NCBI GenBank assembly: GCA_964237235.1
Contig: CAXSGY010000002.1
Span: forward strand, 248,001 to 312,000
DNA: 64,000 nt
Reading direction: 5' to 3'
DNA from: GCA-002050365 sp964237235
Lineage (GTDB): Bacteria; Acidobacteriota; Blastocatellia; Pyrinomonadales; Pyrinomonadaceae
Below, one piece after another: positions 51,256 to 60,123 of this stretch (its first letter is position 1; every line of letters starts with the position of its first letter). A program made the translations under genes and the position numbers. The notes beneath the pieces are model-generated. The model saw nothing but the letters and a program-made list of their open reading frames with translations. It searched no databases and was not told the origin of the DNA.

Positions 51256-52434
51256 ATGCCATTTAATAAGTTAAACGTTTCAGGCGCGAAAGCCGATATT
51301 TTCGCGTGGGTTAATCACGATCTTTCCATCGAAGAACAAAATATGCTGCGCAACGTTTCGCGTCTGCCGTGTTTGTATAAACACGTCGCGCTGATGCCCG
51401 ACGCTCACTTGGGAGTCGGTTCGATGGTCGGCTCGGTCGTCGCCACCAAAGACGCGGTGATTCCGGCAACCGTCGGGGTTGATATTGGTTGCGGGATGGC
51501 TGCAATCAAAACGCCGTTCAAGAGTTCGATTCTTGAAGGCAAATTGAAAGATTTGCGTCACGAAATCGAACGCGCGATTCCGGTCGGCTTTAACGCCTAT
51601 AAAGAATCGGTTGATGAAGCCTCGCGCTGGTCGGGTTGGGAAACCTTCGACGATTTGCACGCGGGCATTCAAGACCGTAAACGTAAGGCGATGGTGCAGC
51701 TCGGAACGCTCGGCGGCGGAAATCATTTTATCGAAATCTGTCTCGACACCGAAGATTTTGTCTGGCTGATGCTGCATTCCGGCTCGCGCAATATCGGGAA
51801 GGAATTGGCTGAACGCCACATTGCGACGGCGAAATCTTTGCACAAATTAAACGAACTGCCCGACCCGAATTTGGCTTACTTTATTCAAGGGACGGACGAG
51901 TTCAAAAATTACTGGCACGATTTGACGTGGGCGCAGAGCTACGCGTTGAAGAACCGCGAGATTATGATGAATCGCCTTTTGAAATCATTCAACCGAATGT
52001 TTAATAAAGGCACGGCGTTTCGTCCCGAAATCGCGGTCAACTGCCATCACAATTACGTCGCGTCCGAGATGCATTTCGGCGAGAAGGTTTTCGTTACCCG
52101 AAAGGGAGCGATCAACGCCGAACTCGGACGCTACGGGATTATTCCCGGCTCGATGGGCGCGAAGTCTTTTATCATCAAAGGTCTCGGCGCGCCGGAAAGC
52201 TATCATTCCTGCTCGCACGGCGCGGGTCGCAAAATGTCGCGCACGCAGGCGAAAAAACGCTTTTCACGCGAGGACCTTGAACGCCAGACCAAAGGCGTGG
52301 AATGCCGCAAAGACGCGGGCGTGATTGACGAAATTCCCGGCGCGTATAAAAACATTGACGAGGTGATGAAAAACCAAACCGATCTCGTCGAAGTCGTCGC
52401 GCAGTTGAAGCAAGTCGTTTGCGTTAAGGGATAA
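51256..52434 (+). CDS. rtcB: RNA ligase RtcB (3'-phosphate/5'-OH)
   Basis: A 392-residue enzyme joining RNA ends with 2',3'-cyclic phosphate or 3'-phosphate to 5'-OH ends using GTP and Mn2+, the ends left by anticodon nucleases and many toxins. Signatures: GVDIGCGM (metal Cys), GTLGGGNHFIEI, CHHNYV and the guanylated His in SCSHGAGR near 321. Strong ribosome binding site AGGAGG. It belongs to the shorter 390-residue bacterial group. RtcA, archease and RtcR are not in the window. Its neighbours Ro60, Y RNAs and PIN toxin point to RNA damage repair. Confidence 0.95.
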   Translation: MPFNKLNVSGAKADIFAWVNHDLSIEEQNMLRNVSRLPCLYKHVALMPDAHLGVGSMVGSVVATKDAVIPATVGVDIGCGMAAIKTPFKSSILEGKLKDLRHEIERAIPVGFNAYKESVDEASRWSGWETFDDLHAGIQDRKRKAMVQLGTLGGGNHFIEICLDTEDFVWLMLHSGSRNIGKELAERHIATAKSLHKLNELPDPNLAYFIQGTDEFKNYWHDLTWAQSYALKNREIMMNRLLKSFNRMFNKGTAFRPEIAVNCHHNYVASEMHFGEKVFVTRKGAINAELGRYGIIPGSMGAKSFIIKGLGAPESYHSCSHGAGRKMSRTQAKKRFSREDLERQTKGVECRKDAGVIDEIPGAYKNIDEVMKNQTDLVEVVAQLKQVVCVKG

Positions 52435-52494
52435 AGGTGAGTTCGCTGAAATTATTAGTTTAATTCAGCGAACTCTTAACTTATATTCTGGATT

Positions 52495-53105
52495 ATGATT
52501 GGCATTCCTTCTTATCCAATTTTATTACCATTATTTGCTGTGGTCGGATTTTTTGCTGCCTCGTCGTCTATTTACACTTTAGACAAAGGACATAACGAGG
52601 GAGCAAAAAAAAAAATTCAGAGCAGGTATGACTGCGTTTGTTGGTTTTTTTTTCTCTTGTTTGGTTTAACAGCCACTACCGCTTCCATTTGGTCGGCTTA
52701 TAATTTTAGAAATATAAATATCACGCAGGTTAAAGCATTAGGGGTAATAAAATCAGTTGATGAATACAAAATGATAACTCAAGGTTCGTTATTTTTGATG
52801 ATACTCAATCTGCTCAAAAGGCATTGGAGAGTTTAAAAAGTTGTTCTGAAAGCTCGCGTAATCACGAGGTTATCAAGATGGTTATAAGTTTTCAGCTAAT
52901 TTTTGCAGACGAAAATATGGGTAAGGATTTTTACATTTCCGTTTATCGGAAAAGCAATAACAAGGAAGGAAAATCAGTGGTCATTCCTCATTATTATGAA
53001 AATAAAAATCTCAATCTCGGAGAATATAGTTGTCCTGCTTTTCAAGATTGGGTTAGCAAAAATATTGATCCGATTTTCCAAGACAAGGAGAATCTAAAAA
53101 AGTGA
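52495..53105 (+). pseudogene. Frameshifted hypothetical membrane protein gene
   Basis: The first frame encodes two membrane helices (YPILLPLFAVVGFFAASSSIY and FFFLLFGLTATTASIWSAY) and breaks near 52785 after DEYKMI. The next frame continues smoothly as SRFVIFDDTQSAQKALESLK and runs to a stop at 53105. Together they give a protein of about 200 residues. A run of ten A residues near 52605 lies elsewhere. AT-rich. No family recognised. Two separate small genes are the alternative. Confidence 0.5.
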
Positions 53106-53124
53106 AAGCCATATAATTTAATAA

Positions 53125-53202
53125 GTATCGTTGGTCCGGTTCGATTTAAGATTTCGGCTTGTCCTGCCGGAGACAGCGGTTCAAATTCGTTTCGATGCTC
53201 CA
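53125..53202 (+). tRNA. Degenerate tRNA-Asp(GTC)-like gene
   Basis: Acceptor GTATCGT with TCGATGC (six pairs), anticodon stem TCGGC/GCCGG around TTGTCCT, T arm AGCGG-TTCAAAT-TCGTT, T-CCA end. The D arm is poorly formed. Another member of the atypical tRNA group, beyond rtcB. Confidence 0.6.
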
Positions 53203-53208
53203 AAGATT

Positions 53209-53703
53209 TTACGGTTTCAAGGATAATTCTTTTTCTTCGAGGATTCGCAAAAATTCCAGCGGTTCGACAACTGTTAAGAATCTGAATCTTTGCCGAAATT
53301 CTTTGCAGTCGTCGGTGAATCCGTTCCTCAAATCGAGCAAATCCTTATCATGGCTGACGATATAATCAGCTTTCGCTTCGACGGCGAGGTCAATGATTAT
53401 TTCGTCTTTCGGATCGCGTTCGAGTCTGAAGTGTTTGGCTACGGAACGAACCATGATTGAATCGTCTAAAATGCTTTCAATAAATGCCTCGATTTGCTCA
53501 ATGTCGGCGTTCGGCAGACGAGCCAGAATATTCGGTCTGAAAACGACATCTCTGATTTCAGCGAGCGTATCTTTTGAAACAAAGAGCGTTATTTTGCCGC
53601 TTCGGACTGCATCAAGACATTTAGCGGCGATGCTGTTTGGGTTGAGCAGAGATTGAATAAAGATATTGCAATCGAAAACCGCAAGAATCAATTTACCGGA
53701 CAT
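53209..53703 (-). CDS. PIN-domain toxin (VapC-like)
   Basis: A 164-residue PIN-domain ribonuclease of the PIN_3/COG1569 type. Conserved acidic residues: Asp in AVFDCNIFIQSLL near 10, Glu in TLAEIRDVV, and the DEIIIDLA and YIVSHDKDLLDL motifs near 105-125. Such toxins cleave RNA, often tRNA or rRNA, when freed from their antitoxin. Its start overlaps the end of the antitoxin gene by 11 bases. Position beside the RtcB/Ro60/tRNA locus is suggestive: toxin cuts and repair could be linked. Confidence 0.85.
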   Translation of the reverse strand: MSGKLILAVFDCNIFIQSLLNPNSIAAKCLDAVRSGKITLFVSKDTLAEIRDVVFRPNILARLPNADIEQIEAFIESILDDSIMVRSVAKHFRLERDPKDEIIIDLAVEAKADYIVSHDKDLLDLRNGFTDDCKEFRQRFRFLTVVEPLEFLRILEEKELSLKP

Positions 53704-53959
53704 TTTTCTCTTCCCACATTGTTTGTCTTTCGCTTTCGATCAATGTATCCAAATCTTCTTCGGTCATTCCGCTATCTGCGAAATCCTTTCTAAGCGGCGC
53801 GAGTATTTCGTCGAGATTTTTACGCCGTTCGATGTCTTTTTCGATTAAGCCTTCGACGTATTCGGCAACATTTTTTCCTTTATTTTTCGCGTTTTTTTCC
53901 AAAATCGCGCTGATGCTTTGCGGCACTTGAATCGTTAAAATCACTGTTTCCATAAACAA
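53693..53959 (-). CDS. Antitoxin paired with the PIN toxin
   Basis: An 88-residue protein. The N-terminus VILTIQVPQSISAILEKNA resembles a ribbon-helix-helix DNA-binding fold and the C-terminus is acidic (GMTEEDLDTLIESERQTMW), suited to toxin neutralisation. The start may be the third Met (53953). Gene order and overlap are typical of vapBC-like operons, which are autoregulated by the complex. Confidence 0.75.
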   Translation of the reverse strand: MFMETVILTIQVPQSISAILEKNAKNKGKNVAEYVEGLIEKDIERRKNLDEILAPLRKDFADSGMTEEDLDTLIESERQTMWEEKNVR

Positions 53960-54000
53960 GATTTTAACACATCAATTCGAGAACGATTAAACAAATTCTC

Positions 54001-54097
54001 GCGGACGGAAAACTCGACCGATCCGGTTCTTGGCTGGTCTCGTAAGCCGCGCCGTCTGCCGGACGGGAGCGAATTCGATGCAAATAATTCGCTCCCG
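54001..54097 (+). ncRNA. Structured intergenic element ending in a strong hairpin
   Basis: GCGGACGG (54001-54008) pairs with CCGTCTGC (54052-54059), enclosing a GGCT/AGCC hairpin; next follows CGGGAGCGAATT/AATTCGCTCCCG (54064-54075 and 54086-54097) and ATTTC. It lies in a 312-base gap upstream of the HNH gene. It may be a degenerate tRNA-like RNA or just a terminator. Rest of the gap shows nothing else. Confidence 0.4.
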
Positions 54098-54271
54098 ATT
54101 TCGATTGAAAATCGGCGGCATTTTGCAAATTTTTCAATTTACAAATATTTCATATACAAATCGGGCGCAAATCGGGTAATATAGTGGCAATCATTCACAG
54201 GCTGCACAACATATTGCGTTTGCATCCGGTTTGGATTTGATTTCATCTAATAAAATAACAATTTCGAGGAG

Positions 54272-54841
54272 GTGATTCCATTGATAACGGGTAGAGTTCT
54301 GCTCTTAAATTTTTCATATGAACCTTTGGGGACGGTCGGCGTGGCGCGGGCAGTTTGTTTGTGGTTTCGCGGCAAAGTGTCGGTCGAAGAATACGACGGC
54401 GAAAACGTTTTGCGCTCGCCTTCGCAAACAATCAACGTGCCGTCGGTCATACGGCTGCGCTCATACATCAACGTGCGGCGCAAGCGTCAGGAAACGGCGA
54501 TGAAACGCGCGCGCATTTACATCCGCGACAAATATCGCTGTCAATACTGTGGCGATCACCGCCACGCGCAGGATTTGACGCTCGACCATATTTTGCCGCG
54601 CGCGCAGGGCGGCGAATCAACGCCGCAGAATCTGGTGACGGCGTGCGTCGCCTGCAACCAGCGCAAGGGCAACCGCACGCCCGAACAAGCCAGAATGCCG
54701 CTGCTTTGCTCGCAAAAACTTCTGAGCATCGGGCTTGACCACGTTCTGCTTTGCCATTATGCCGAATCGCGTCCCGAATGGAAGAAATATCTGTTTATGG
54801 AAGATTGGGCAGAAACCGGAGCGATTCCAATCGCGGCTTAA
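54272..54841 (+). CDS. HNH endonuclease (stand-alone, McrA-like fold)
   Basis: A 189-residue protein. TTG at 54272 is chosen because a full AGGAGGTGA ribosome binding site sits six bases upstream. The C-terminal half has the HNH core: CQYCGDHRHAQDLTLDHILP, NLVTACVACNQRKGNR, with two Cys pairs binding zinc. The N-terminal half (LLNFSYEPLGTV, RRKRQETAMKRARIYIRDKY) matches the widespread chromosomal HNH family found in Acidobacteriota, Cyanobacteria and others, whose role is unclear. Not part of a restriction system here. Confidence 0.9.
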   Translation: MIPLITGRVLLLNFSYEPLGTVGVARAVCLWFRGKVSVEEYDGENVLRSPSQTINVPSVIRLRSYINVRRKRQETAMKRARIYIRDKYRCQYCGDHRHAQDLTLDHILPRAQGGESTPQNLVTACVACNQRKGNRTPEQARMPLLCSQKLLSIGLDHVLLCHYAESRPEWKKYLFMEDWAETGAIPIAA

Positions 54842-54880
54842 AGATTTTCGATTTCAAGCGAATTGAAATCGAAAATCTTT
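54840..54880 (+). terminator. Terminator after the HNH gene
   Basis: AAAGATTTTCGATTTCAA and its complement around GCGAA, followed by TTTTCGATTTTTT. The remainder of the 323-base gap to murE holds the inverted repeat at 55070 and no gene. Confidence 0.8.
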
Positions 54881-55069
54881 TCGATTTTTTCACAATCGGT
54901 CAAACGCCGATTTTCTTCAGTCCATTTAAAAAATTAAATTTTCGGTTAGCTCGATTGTCATAATTTTTTATCAAAGATTATGAAGCTGCTCGACAATTAA
55001 CAACACGCATCTTTCCGCCGAAGCGACCGCGCGAAAAATTATCGAGCATTTTCAGATTGAGACTTTAGA

Positions 55070-55159
55070 AGAGAATTAACAGGGATGAAGAGGATAAAAA
55101 GGATATTTTTCCCTTGAATTAAAAATCCCCTTCATCCTCTTCATCCCTGTTAATTCTCT
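55070..55159. repeat. 26-bp inverted repeat (dispersed family, copy 2), terminator of murE
   Basis: Perfect arms 55070-55095 and 55134-55159 built around AATTAACAGGGATGAAGAGG, with a 38-base spacer. It shares its core with the repeat at 530-617. It lies five bases from the murE stop. Confidence 0.75.
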
Positions 55160-55164
55160 TTTGT

Positions 55165-56652
55165 TTATTCCGTCAAATTAGCCAATGCTTCGCGCGCGAT
55201 TTCGCGGTCGTCGAAATGAAATTTGTCGCTGCCGATGATTTGATAAGTTTCGTGTCCTTTGCCCGCGATGATGACGACATCATCGCGTTTTGCCTTTTGA
55301 ATCGCCTGATGAATCGCGTCGCGGCGGTCGGCGATGATTTGATACGGGCAGTTTGCCTTCTTTAATCCGATTTCAATCTCCGCCAGAATTTGCAAAGGGT
55401 TTTCCGTGCGCGGGTTGTCGGATGTAGCGATCACCAAATCGCTGTATTGTCCGGCGATTTCGCCCATCGGAGCGCGTTTCGATTTGTCGCGGTCGCCGCC
55501 GCAGCCGAAGACCGTAATAATTCTGCCTTTTGTTAATTCCTTCGCCGTTTTCAAAGTGTTCAAAAGCGCGTCGTCCGAATGGGCATAATCGACGACGACG
55601 GCGAAATCCGCGTTCGTTGCGACGCGCTCGAACCGTCCGGGCGCGCCGGCGCAAACGCGCAAACCTTCGGCGATTCGATCCAAATCATAATCGAGTTCGA
55701 GCGCGGTCGCGGTCGCCGCGAGCATATTGTAAACGTGCGGCTTGCCGACGAGCGGCGATCTAATTTTTCGGTTTCCGCGCGGCGTTTTCAAATCGAATGA
55801 AGTTCCCTTTTGCAGCGAAACTTCGATGTTTTCCGCCGTCAAATCAGCAGCCGCGTTTTGCGCGAAGGTCACGACTTTTTGATCGTTCGATTCTAATTCC
55901 GCAGCGAGACGCGCTCCCCAAACGTCATCAATATTTATCACGCTCGAACGCGGCGCGTCGCCGAGACTTCCGTCGAAAAGTTTGCGCTTCGCGTCGAAAT
56001 AATTTTCCATCGTCTGGTGATAATCAAGATGGTCGCGCGTCAGATTCGTAAACACGCCGACTTGGAATCGCAGTCCGTCGCAGCGGTGCAAATCAATCGC
56101 CTGCGAAGAAGTTTCCATCACCGCCGTTCGACAACCGGCTTCGACGGCGCGGCGCAGAAAACGGTTCGTGTCCGACGCTTCGGGCGTGGTGCGAATCGCC
56201 GCTTCCGTTCGGTCGCCGATGCGATATTCGACCGTCGTTAACATCGCTGCCCGTTCGCCGTTCGCTTCGCAAAGAGCAAAAATCAAATAAGTCGTCGTCG
56301 TTTTGCCATTCGTTCCCGTCACGCCGACGAGTTTTATTTGATGCGACGGATTGCCGTTGATGACGGCGGCGGCGTTTGCCAAAGCCCGACGCGCGTCTCC
56401 GACTTTGAGCCACGCGCCCGCGAAATTTTCCGGCGCGTTTGATTCGGAAATCACGCCGACCGCGCCGCGCCGCATCACGTCGTCAACGAATTGGTGTCCG
56501 TCCAACGTCAATCCGCGCACGGCGACGAACAGAGAATTTTTTCCCGCCTGCCGCGAATCGTGCGTCACGTCAAAGATTTCCGCTTCCGTTTCGGTTTGAA
56601 GTTCGGCGTTCGTTGCTTCGGCGACTTGTTTGACCGTCGTTTTTTGAGTCAT
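55165..56652 (-). CDS. murE: UDP-MurNAc-L-Ala-D-Glu:meso-diaminopimelate ligase
   Basis: A 495-residue Mur ligase adding the third peptide residue in peptidoglycan synthesis. ATP-binding GVTGTNGKTTT at 110-119, Mur middle motif AVMETSSQAIDLHR, carbamylated Lys region YFDAKRKLFDG, and the DNPRTENP motif near 408 that marks meso-DAP specificity rather than Lys. Length is normal. It is not in a dcw cluster here: flanking genes are unrelated, unusual but seen in some Acidobacteriota. Confidence 0.95.
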   Translation of the reverse strand: MTQKTTVKQVAEATNAELQTETEAEIFDVTHDSRQAGKNSLFVAVRGLTLDGHQFVDDVMRRGAVGVISESNAPENFAGAWLKVGDARRALANAAAVINGNPSHQIKLVGVTGTNGKTTTTYLIFALCEANGERAAMLTTVEYRIGDRTEAAIRTTPEASDTNRFLRRAVEAGCRTAVMETSSQAIDLHRCDGLRFQVGVFTNLTRDHLDYHQTMENYFDAKRKLFDGSLGDAPRSSVINIDDVWGARLAAELESNDQKVVTFAQNAAADLTAENIEVSLQKGTSFDLKTPRGNRKIRSPLVGKPHVYNMLAATATALELDYDLDRIAEGLRVCAGAPGRFERVATNADFAVVVDYAHSDDALLNTLKTAKELTKGRIITVFGCGGDRDKSKRAPMGEIAGQYSDLVIATSDNPRTENPLQILAEIEIGLKKANCPYQIIADRRDAIHQAIQKAKRDDVVIIAGKGHETYQIIGSDKFHFDDREIAREALANLTE

Positions 56653-56739
56653 AAAAAATTTGAAACCTGTTGGATTATACGATTTTGAAATGTTTTTGCG
56701 AAATCGGTTACTATTTCATATAGAGGAAGAAAAATCACG

Positions 56740-57006
56740 ATGAATTTTATCAAAATAATTCTTGTTATCGCCGGTTTGATAATCGTAACGATGCTCGCGT
56801 TTTCCGTAATCGGAATCGTTTATTCCGCGCTCTGGTATCTGTTTCTGCTCGGCATCATCGGCATCGGCGGCGCGGTCGTTTACCAGCTTTTCAAAAAAGA
56901 CAAAGAGCCGCCGCAATTAAAGGAAAACACGCCGACGGCGATTGCCGAGATGGAAAATACCGACCGGCTTCTGGAAGAATACCGCCGCAAATATCTGTCG
57001 AAATAA
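56740..57006 (+). CDS. Small membrane protein
   Basis: An 88-residue protein with two adjacent helices (IKIILVIAGLIIVTMLAFSVIGI and LWYLFLLGIIGIGGAVVY) and a cytoplasmic acidic/basic tail (ENTDRLLEEYRRKYLSK). AGAGGAAG precedes the ATG. No family recognised; single gene. Confidence 0.55.
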   Translation: MNFIKIILVIAGLIIVTMLAFSVIGIVYSALWYLFLLGIIGIGGAVVYQLFKKDKEPPQLKENTPTAIAEMENTDRLLEEYRRKYLSK

Positions 57007-57090
57007 TTTCGATGCGAAAATTTCCGACGCTAGACTTTGACGGTCTGATCGGATAAATTCAAATTTGTTTGAAAGTTATTTTTCAAAAAT

Positions 57091-57172
57091 GCTGAGATGG
57101 CGTAATTGGTAGCCGCGCTGGTCTTAGGAGCCAGTGCCGAAAGGCGTGCGAGTTCGAGTCTCGCTCTCAGCA
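57091..57172 (+). tRNA. tRNA-Leu(TAG), canonical class II
   Basis: Acceptor GCTGAGA/TCTCAGC, D loop with GG, anticodon stem CTGGT/GCCAG around CTTAGGA, long variable arm TGCC-GAAA-GGC, T loop TTCGAGT. CCA not encoded. It shows that the short-armed Leu(TAG)-like gene at 41944 is not the only Leu(TAG) of this genome. Confidence 0.95.
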
Positions 57173-57257
57173 TATCAGCAGTTGCTCTCCAAAACCGAAA
57201 CGATTTTAAAATTTCGTTTTATCAAAACCAGACACCAAAATTTTAGGGAGGAAAAAA

Positions 57258-57632
57258 ATGAAAAATCTAACGAGAATAATTTTCGCGCTCGCAATTTTCG
57301 GCGGCGCGATATTTTTTGCCGATGCCGCAACGGTTCGCGCTCAAGAGATGGAATGGCGCGGGACGGTTGATGACGTAGTTCAAATCCGCATTCGTAATCG
57401 TAATGCGCGCACCGATCATATTTCCGGCAGAGCGTATTACGATGCCGATTATAATTTCGACGGGCGCGCGCCGCGCAACAATTCAAACGCGCGGGTTGAT
57501 AAAAAAGACGGGCGCGGAAAAGTTTTTATCGTGCAGCAGCCGAGCCGACGCAACAATTTTACGACCATTGTGCAGATCGAAGATACCAAAGGCGGTCCCG
57601 ACCGCTATCGGTTTAAGATTATCTGGGATTAA
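57258..57632 (+). CDS. Secreted hypothetical protein
   Basis: A 124-residue protein with a signal peptide (1-29, ending VRAQE) and GGGAGGAA upstream. The mature part is short, Arg/Asn-rich and beta-like: MEWRGTVDDVVQIRIRNRN, GRGKVFIVQQPSRRNNFTTIVQIED, ending DRYRFKIIWD. No known family; a similar type of small exported beta protein occurs widely in Acidobacteriota by general impression only. Confidence 0.55.
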   Translation: MKNLTRIIFALAIFGGAIFFADAATVRAQEMEWRGTVDDVVQIRIRNRNARTDHISGRAYYDADYNFDGRAPRNNSNARVDKKDGRGKVFIVQQPSRRNNFTTIVQIEDTKGGPDRYRFKIIWD

Positions 57633-57644
57633 AAATTTCCCTCG

Positions 57645-57681
57645 AAATAAAGCGAAGTCTTTTCGAGATTTCGCTTTATTT
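57645..57681 (+). terminator. Intrinsic terminator
   Basis: AAATAAAGCGAA and TTCGCTTTATTT around a 13-base loop, followed by TTT. Confidence 0.8.
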
Positions 57682-57839
57682 TTTGTGTGCCTGCTTTCCG
57701 CTTTGCAAACCTCCGTCTAAAAAAACTCATATTCGACATTTACAGGCAACTTCGTTATTCTTTTCTTGATTTAATTTACAAAAAAAGCCGCGTTTGCCGA
57801 CGGTTTTTTACATTATCAGAGCGACTATTTTTTTAACGA

Positions 57840-59378
57840 ATGAACACCGAATTAATTGAAGTTTCTTCCACGCAGAGAGAAATAAAAATCGAGATCGAAC
57901 CCGCCGAAGTGCGCGAGGTTTACAATAAGGTCAGCCAGAAATTTGCCAAGGGAGCGCAGGTTGACGGTTTTCGCAAAGGCTTCGCGCCGGTTGACGTGGT
58001 GCGCCTGCGCTATAAAGACCAGATTCAATCGGAAGTTTTGCAGGAGCTTTTTTCGCCGAAGGTCAACGAAGCGATTCAGGAATATAACTTAAATCCGCTC
58101 GCCGAACCGCATCTGCACATCGAAGACGCGGAAAATATCAAGGTCAACGGTTCGCAGCCGATTGTGTTGCGCGTTCACGTCGAAATAATGCCGGAAATCG
58201 CCGCGCCCGAATATAAAAATCTCGAAGCGACGCGCCGCGTCCGCCCGCTTTCCGACGATGAATTAGCTTCGATTATTGACGAACGCCGCGCCGAATCTTC
58301 AACCTTGATTCCGGTCGAAGACCGCAAATCGGAAATCGGCGACACGGTGATCGTAGATTTGGAAGGCGTGATCAGCGGCGAAGACGAACCGATTCGCGCC
58401 GACGATCTGGAAGTGAAATTGGGCGACGATGTGATCGAACAATCCTTCACCGAAAATCTTGTCGGATTGGAAGAAGACGACGAAAAGGAATTCGCCGTCA
58501 CCTACGCCGAAGATTTTACATCGCCCGCGCTCGCCGGAAAAACCGTTACTTATAAAGCGAAAGTTAAAAGCGTCGGGCGCGTCGAGATGCCCGAACTGGA
58601 CGACGAATGGGCGACGAGTTTGGACGAAGGTTTTGAATCCTTGGAGGATTTGCGCGCGAAGTTGCGCGTCGATTTGGAAACGGCTTCCGGCGACGAAGCC
58701 GACAACCGTCTGCGCTCGGAGCTGATTGCGAAACTTATCGAGAATCACAATATCGAAGTGCCGACTGCCTTAATTGATTTGCAGGCGCGTAATCTTTTGA
58801 ACAATTTCGCGCAGGATATGGCGCGGCGCGGAACGGATTTGAATAAAGTCGGCGGCGATTTTATTCAAATGCTTTACAAACAAATGCAGTCGCAAGCCGA
58901 AAACGACGTGCGCGGCGCGATACTTCTGGAAAAAGTCGCCGAACTTGAAAACGTAGAAATTTCCGGCGAAGAAATCAACGAAGAAATCGAAAAGATGGCG
59001 AATTATTATCGCACCACGCCCGACGAAATTCGCGCGTCGCTCGAAAAACAAGGCGGCGAAGCGAACATCGCCAACAGTCTGCGAACGCGCAAAGCGGTGC
59101 AGGCGTTATTTGACAATGCGAAAATTTCCCAAGGCGAATGGATTGATCCGAACCAGCCGCCGGCGGAAGAAAACGCGGCGACCGAAGAGACATCCGCCGA
59201 ACCCGAAGAAGCGAAGAAGGCGGAAAAAGACGAAATCAAAGAAGCATCGGAAAAACCGAAGAAGGAGAAAAAGCCGAAAGCGGAAAAAACTTCGACGGAA
59301 AAATCCGAAGCGGAAAAAGACGAAACCAAAGAAACAAAAAAAGACGCGCCGAAGAAAAAATCGGCGATAAAAGAATAA
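57840..59378 (+). CDS. tig: Trigger factor (ribosome-associated chaperone and prolyl isomerase)
   Basis: A 512-residue protein. The ribosome-binding N-domain holds the signature GFRKGFAPV near 41-49. The FKBP-type isomerase domain spans about 155-245 (GDTVIVDLEG), followed by the helical C-domain. The last about 75 residues are a Lys/Glu/Thr-rich extension (EEAKKAEKDEIKEASEK) absent from the E. coli protein. It heads a tig-clpP-clpX cluster, the usual arrangement, so nascent-chain folding and ClpXP degradation are co-located. Confidence 0.95.
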   Translation: MNTELIEVSSTQREIKIEIEPAEVREVYNKVSQKFAKGAQVDGFRKGFAPVDVVRLRYKDQIQSEVLQELFSPKVNEAIQEYNLNPLAEPHLHIEDAENIKVNGSQPIVLRVHVEIMPEIAAPEYKNLEATRRVRPLSDDELASIIDERRAESSTLIPVEDRKSEIGDTVIVDLEGVISGEDEPIRADDLEVKLGDDVIEQSFTENLVGLEEDDEKEFAVTYAEDFTSPALAGKTVTYKAKVKSVGRVEMPELDDEWATSLDEGFESLEDLRAKLRVDLETASGDEADNRLRSELIAKLIENHNIEVPTALIDLQARNLLNNFAQDMARRGTDLNKVGGDFIQMLYKQMQSQAENDVRGAILLEKVAELENVEISGEEINEEIEKMANYYRTTPDEIRASLEKQGGEANIANSLRTRKAVQALFDNAKISQGEWIDPNQPPAEENAATEETSAEPEEAKKAEKDEIKEASEKPKKEKKPKAEKTSTEKSEAEKDETKETKKDAPKKKSAIKE

Positions 59379-59533
59379 TCAACTAAAAATTTATTTGGGC
59401 GTTTGCAATTTTTAAGTTTATCTGTAGAATAAAAATCCTGACGGCAACAGCCGTTATTTTTCAACAGTTATCTCCGTCGAGTTAAACTTATTCTTAAAGA
59501 AATCGCTCAAACCGAAAACAGAGAGAAAAATTT

Positions 59534-60118
59534 ATGTTAGTTCCAATGGTAGTCGAGCAAACTTCGCGGGGCGAACGGGCGTTCGATATTTATTCGAGAT
59601 TGTTGAAGGATAGTATTATTTTCATCGGCACACCGATTGACGATCAGGTTGCCAACTTAATTGTCGCGCAGCTTTTATTTCTGGAAGCGGAAGACCCGGA
59701 ACGCGACATCAATCTTTACATTAATTCTCCGGGCGGTTCGATCACCGCCGGAATGGGAATTTACGACACGATGCAGTTCATCAAAAACGATGTGACGACG
59801 ATTTGCGTCGGACAATGCGCCTCGATGGGCGCGCTGCTCTTGACCGCCGGAACGAAGGGCAAACGCTTCGCTCTGCCGCATTCGCGCATTCTGATTCATC
59901 AACCGTCGGGCGGCGCGAGCGGTCAGGCGACCGATGTCCGAATTATGGCGGAAGAAATTTTGCGAATGCGCGAAATGACTTCGAGAATTCTGGCTCATCA
60001 TTCGGGAATGCCGTTTGACCAGGTCGAACTCGATGTCGAACGCGACCGCATTTTATCGCCGATTCAAGCCAAAGAATACGGTTTGATTGACGAAGTTATC
60101 GAACACAGAGAGAAATAA
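59534..60118 (+). CDS. clpP: ATP-dependent Clp protease proteolytic subunit
   Basis: A 194-residue serine protease forming the double-ring chamber of ClpXP. Catalytic triad Ser97 (CASMGA), His122 (ILIHQPSGG), Asp171 (ERDRILS). The N-terminus MLVPMVVEQTSRGERAFDIY is the normal mature-like start. It lies 155 bases after tig and 90 bases before clpX, with a hairpin repeat in the latter gap. Confidence 0.97.
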   Translation: MLVPMVVEQTSRGERAFDIYSRLLKDSIIFIGTPIDDQVANLIVAQLLFLEAEDPERDINLYINSPGGSITAGMGIYDTMQFIKNDVTTICVGQCASMGALLLTAGTKGKRFALPHSRILIHQPSGGASGQATDVRIMAEEILRMREMTSRILAHHSGMPFDQVELDVERDRILSPIQAKEYGLIDEVIEHREK

Positions 60119-60123
60119 AAGTG

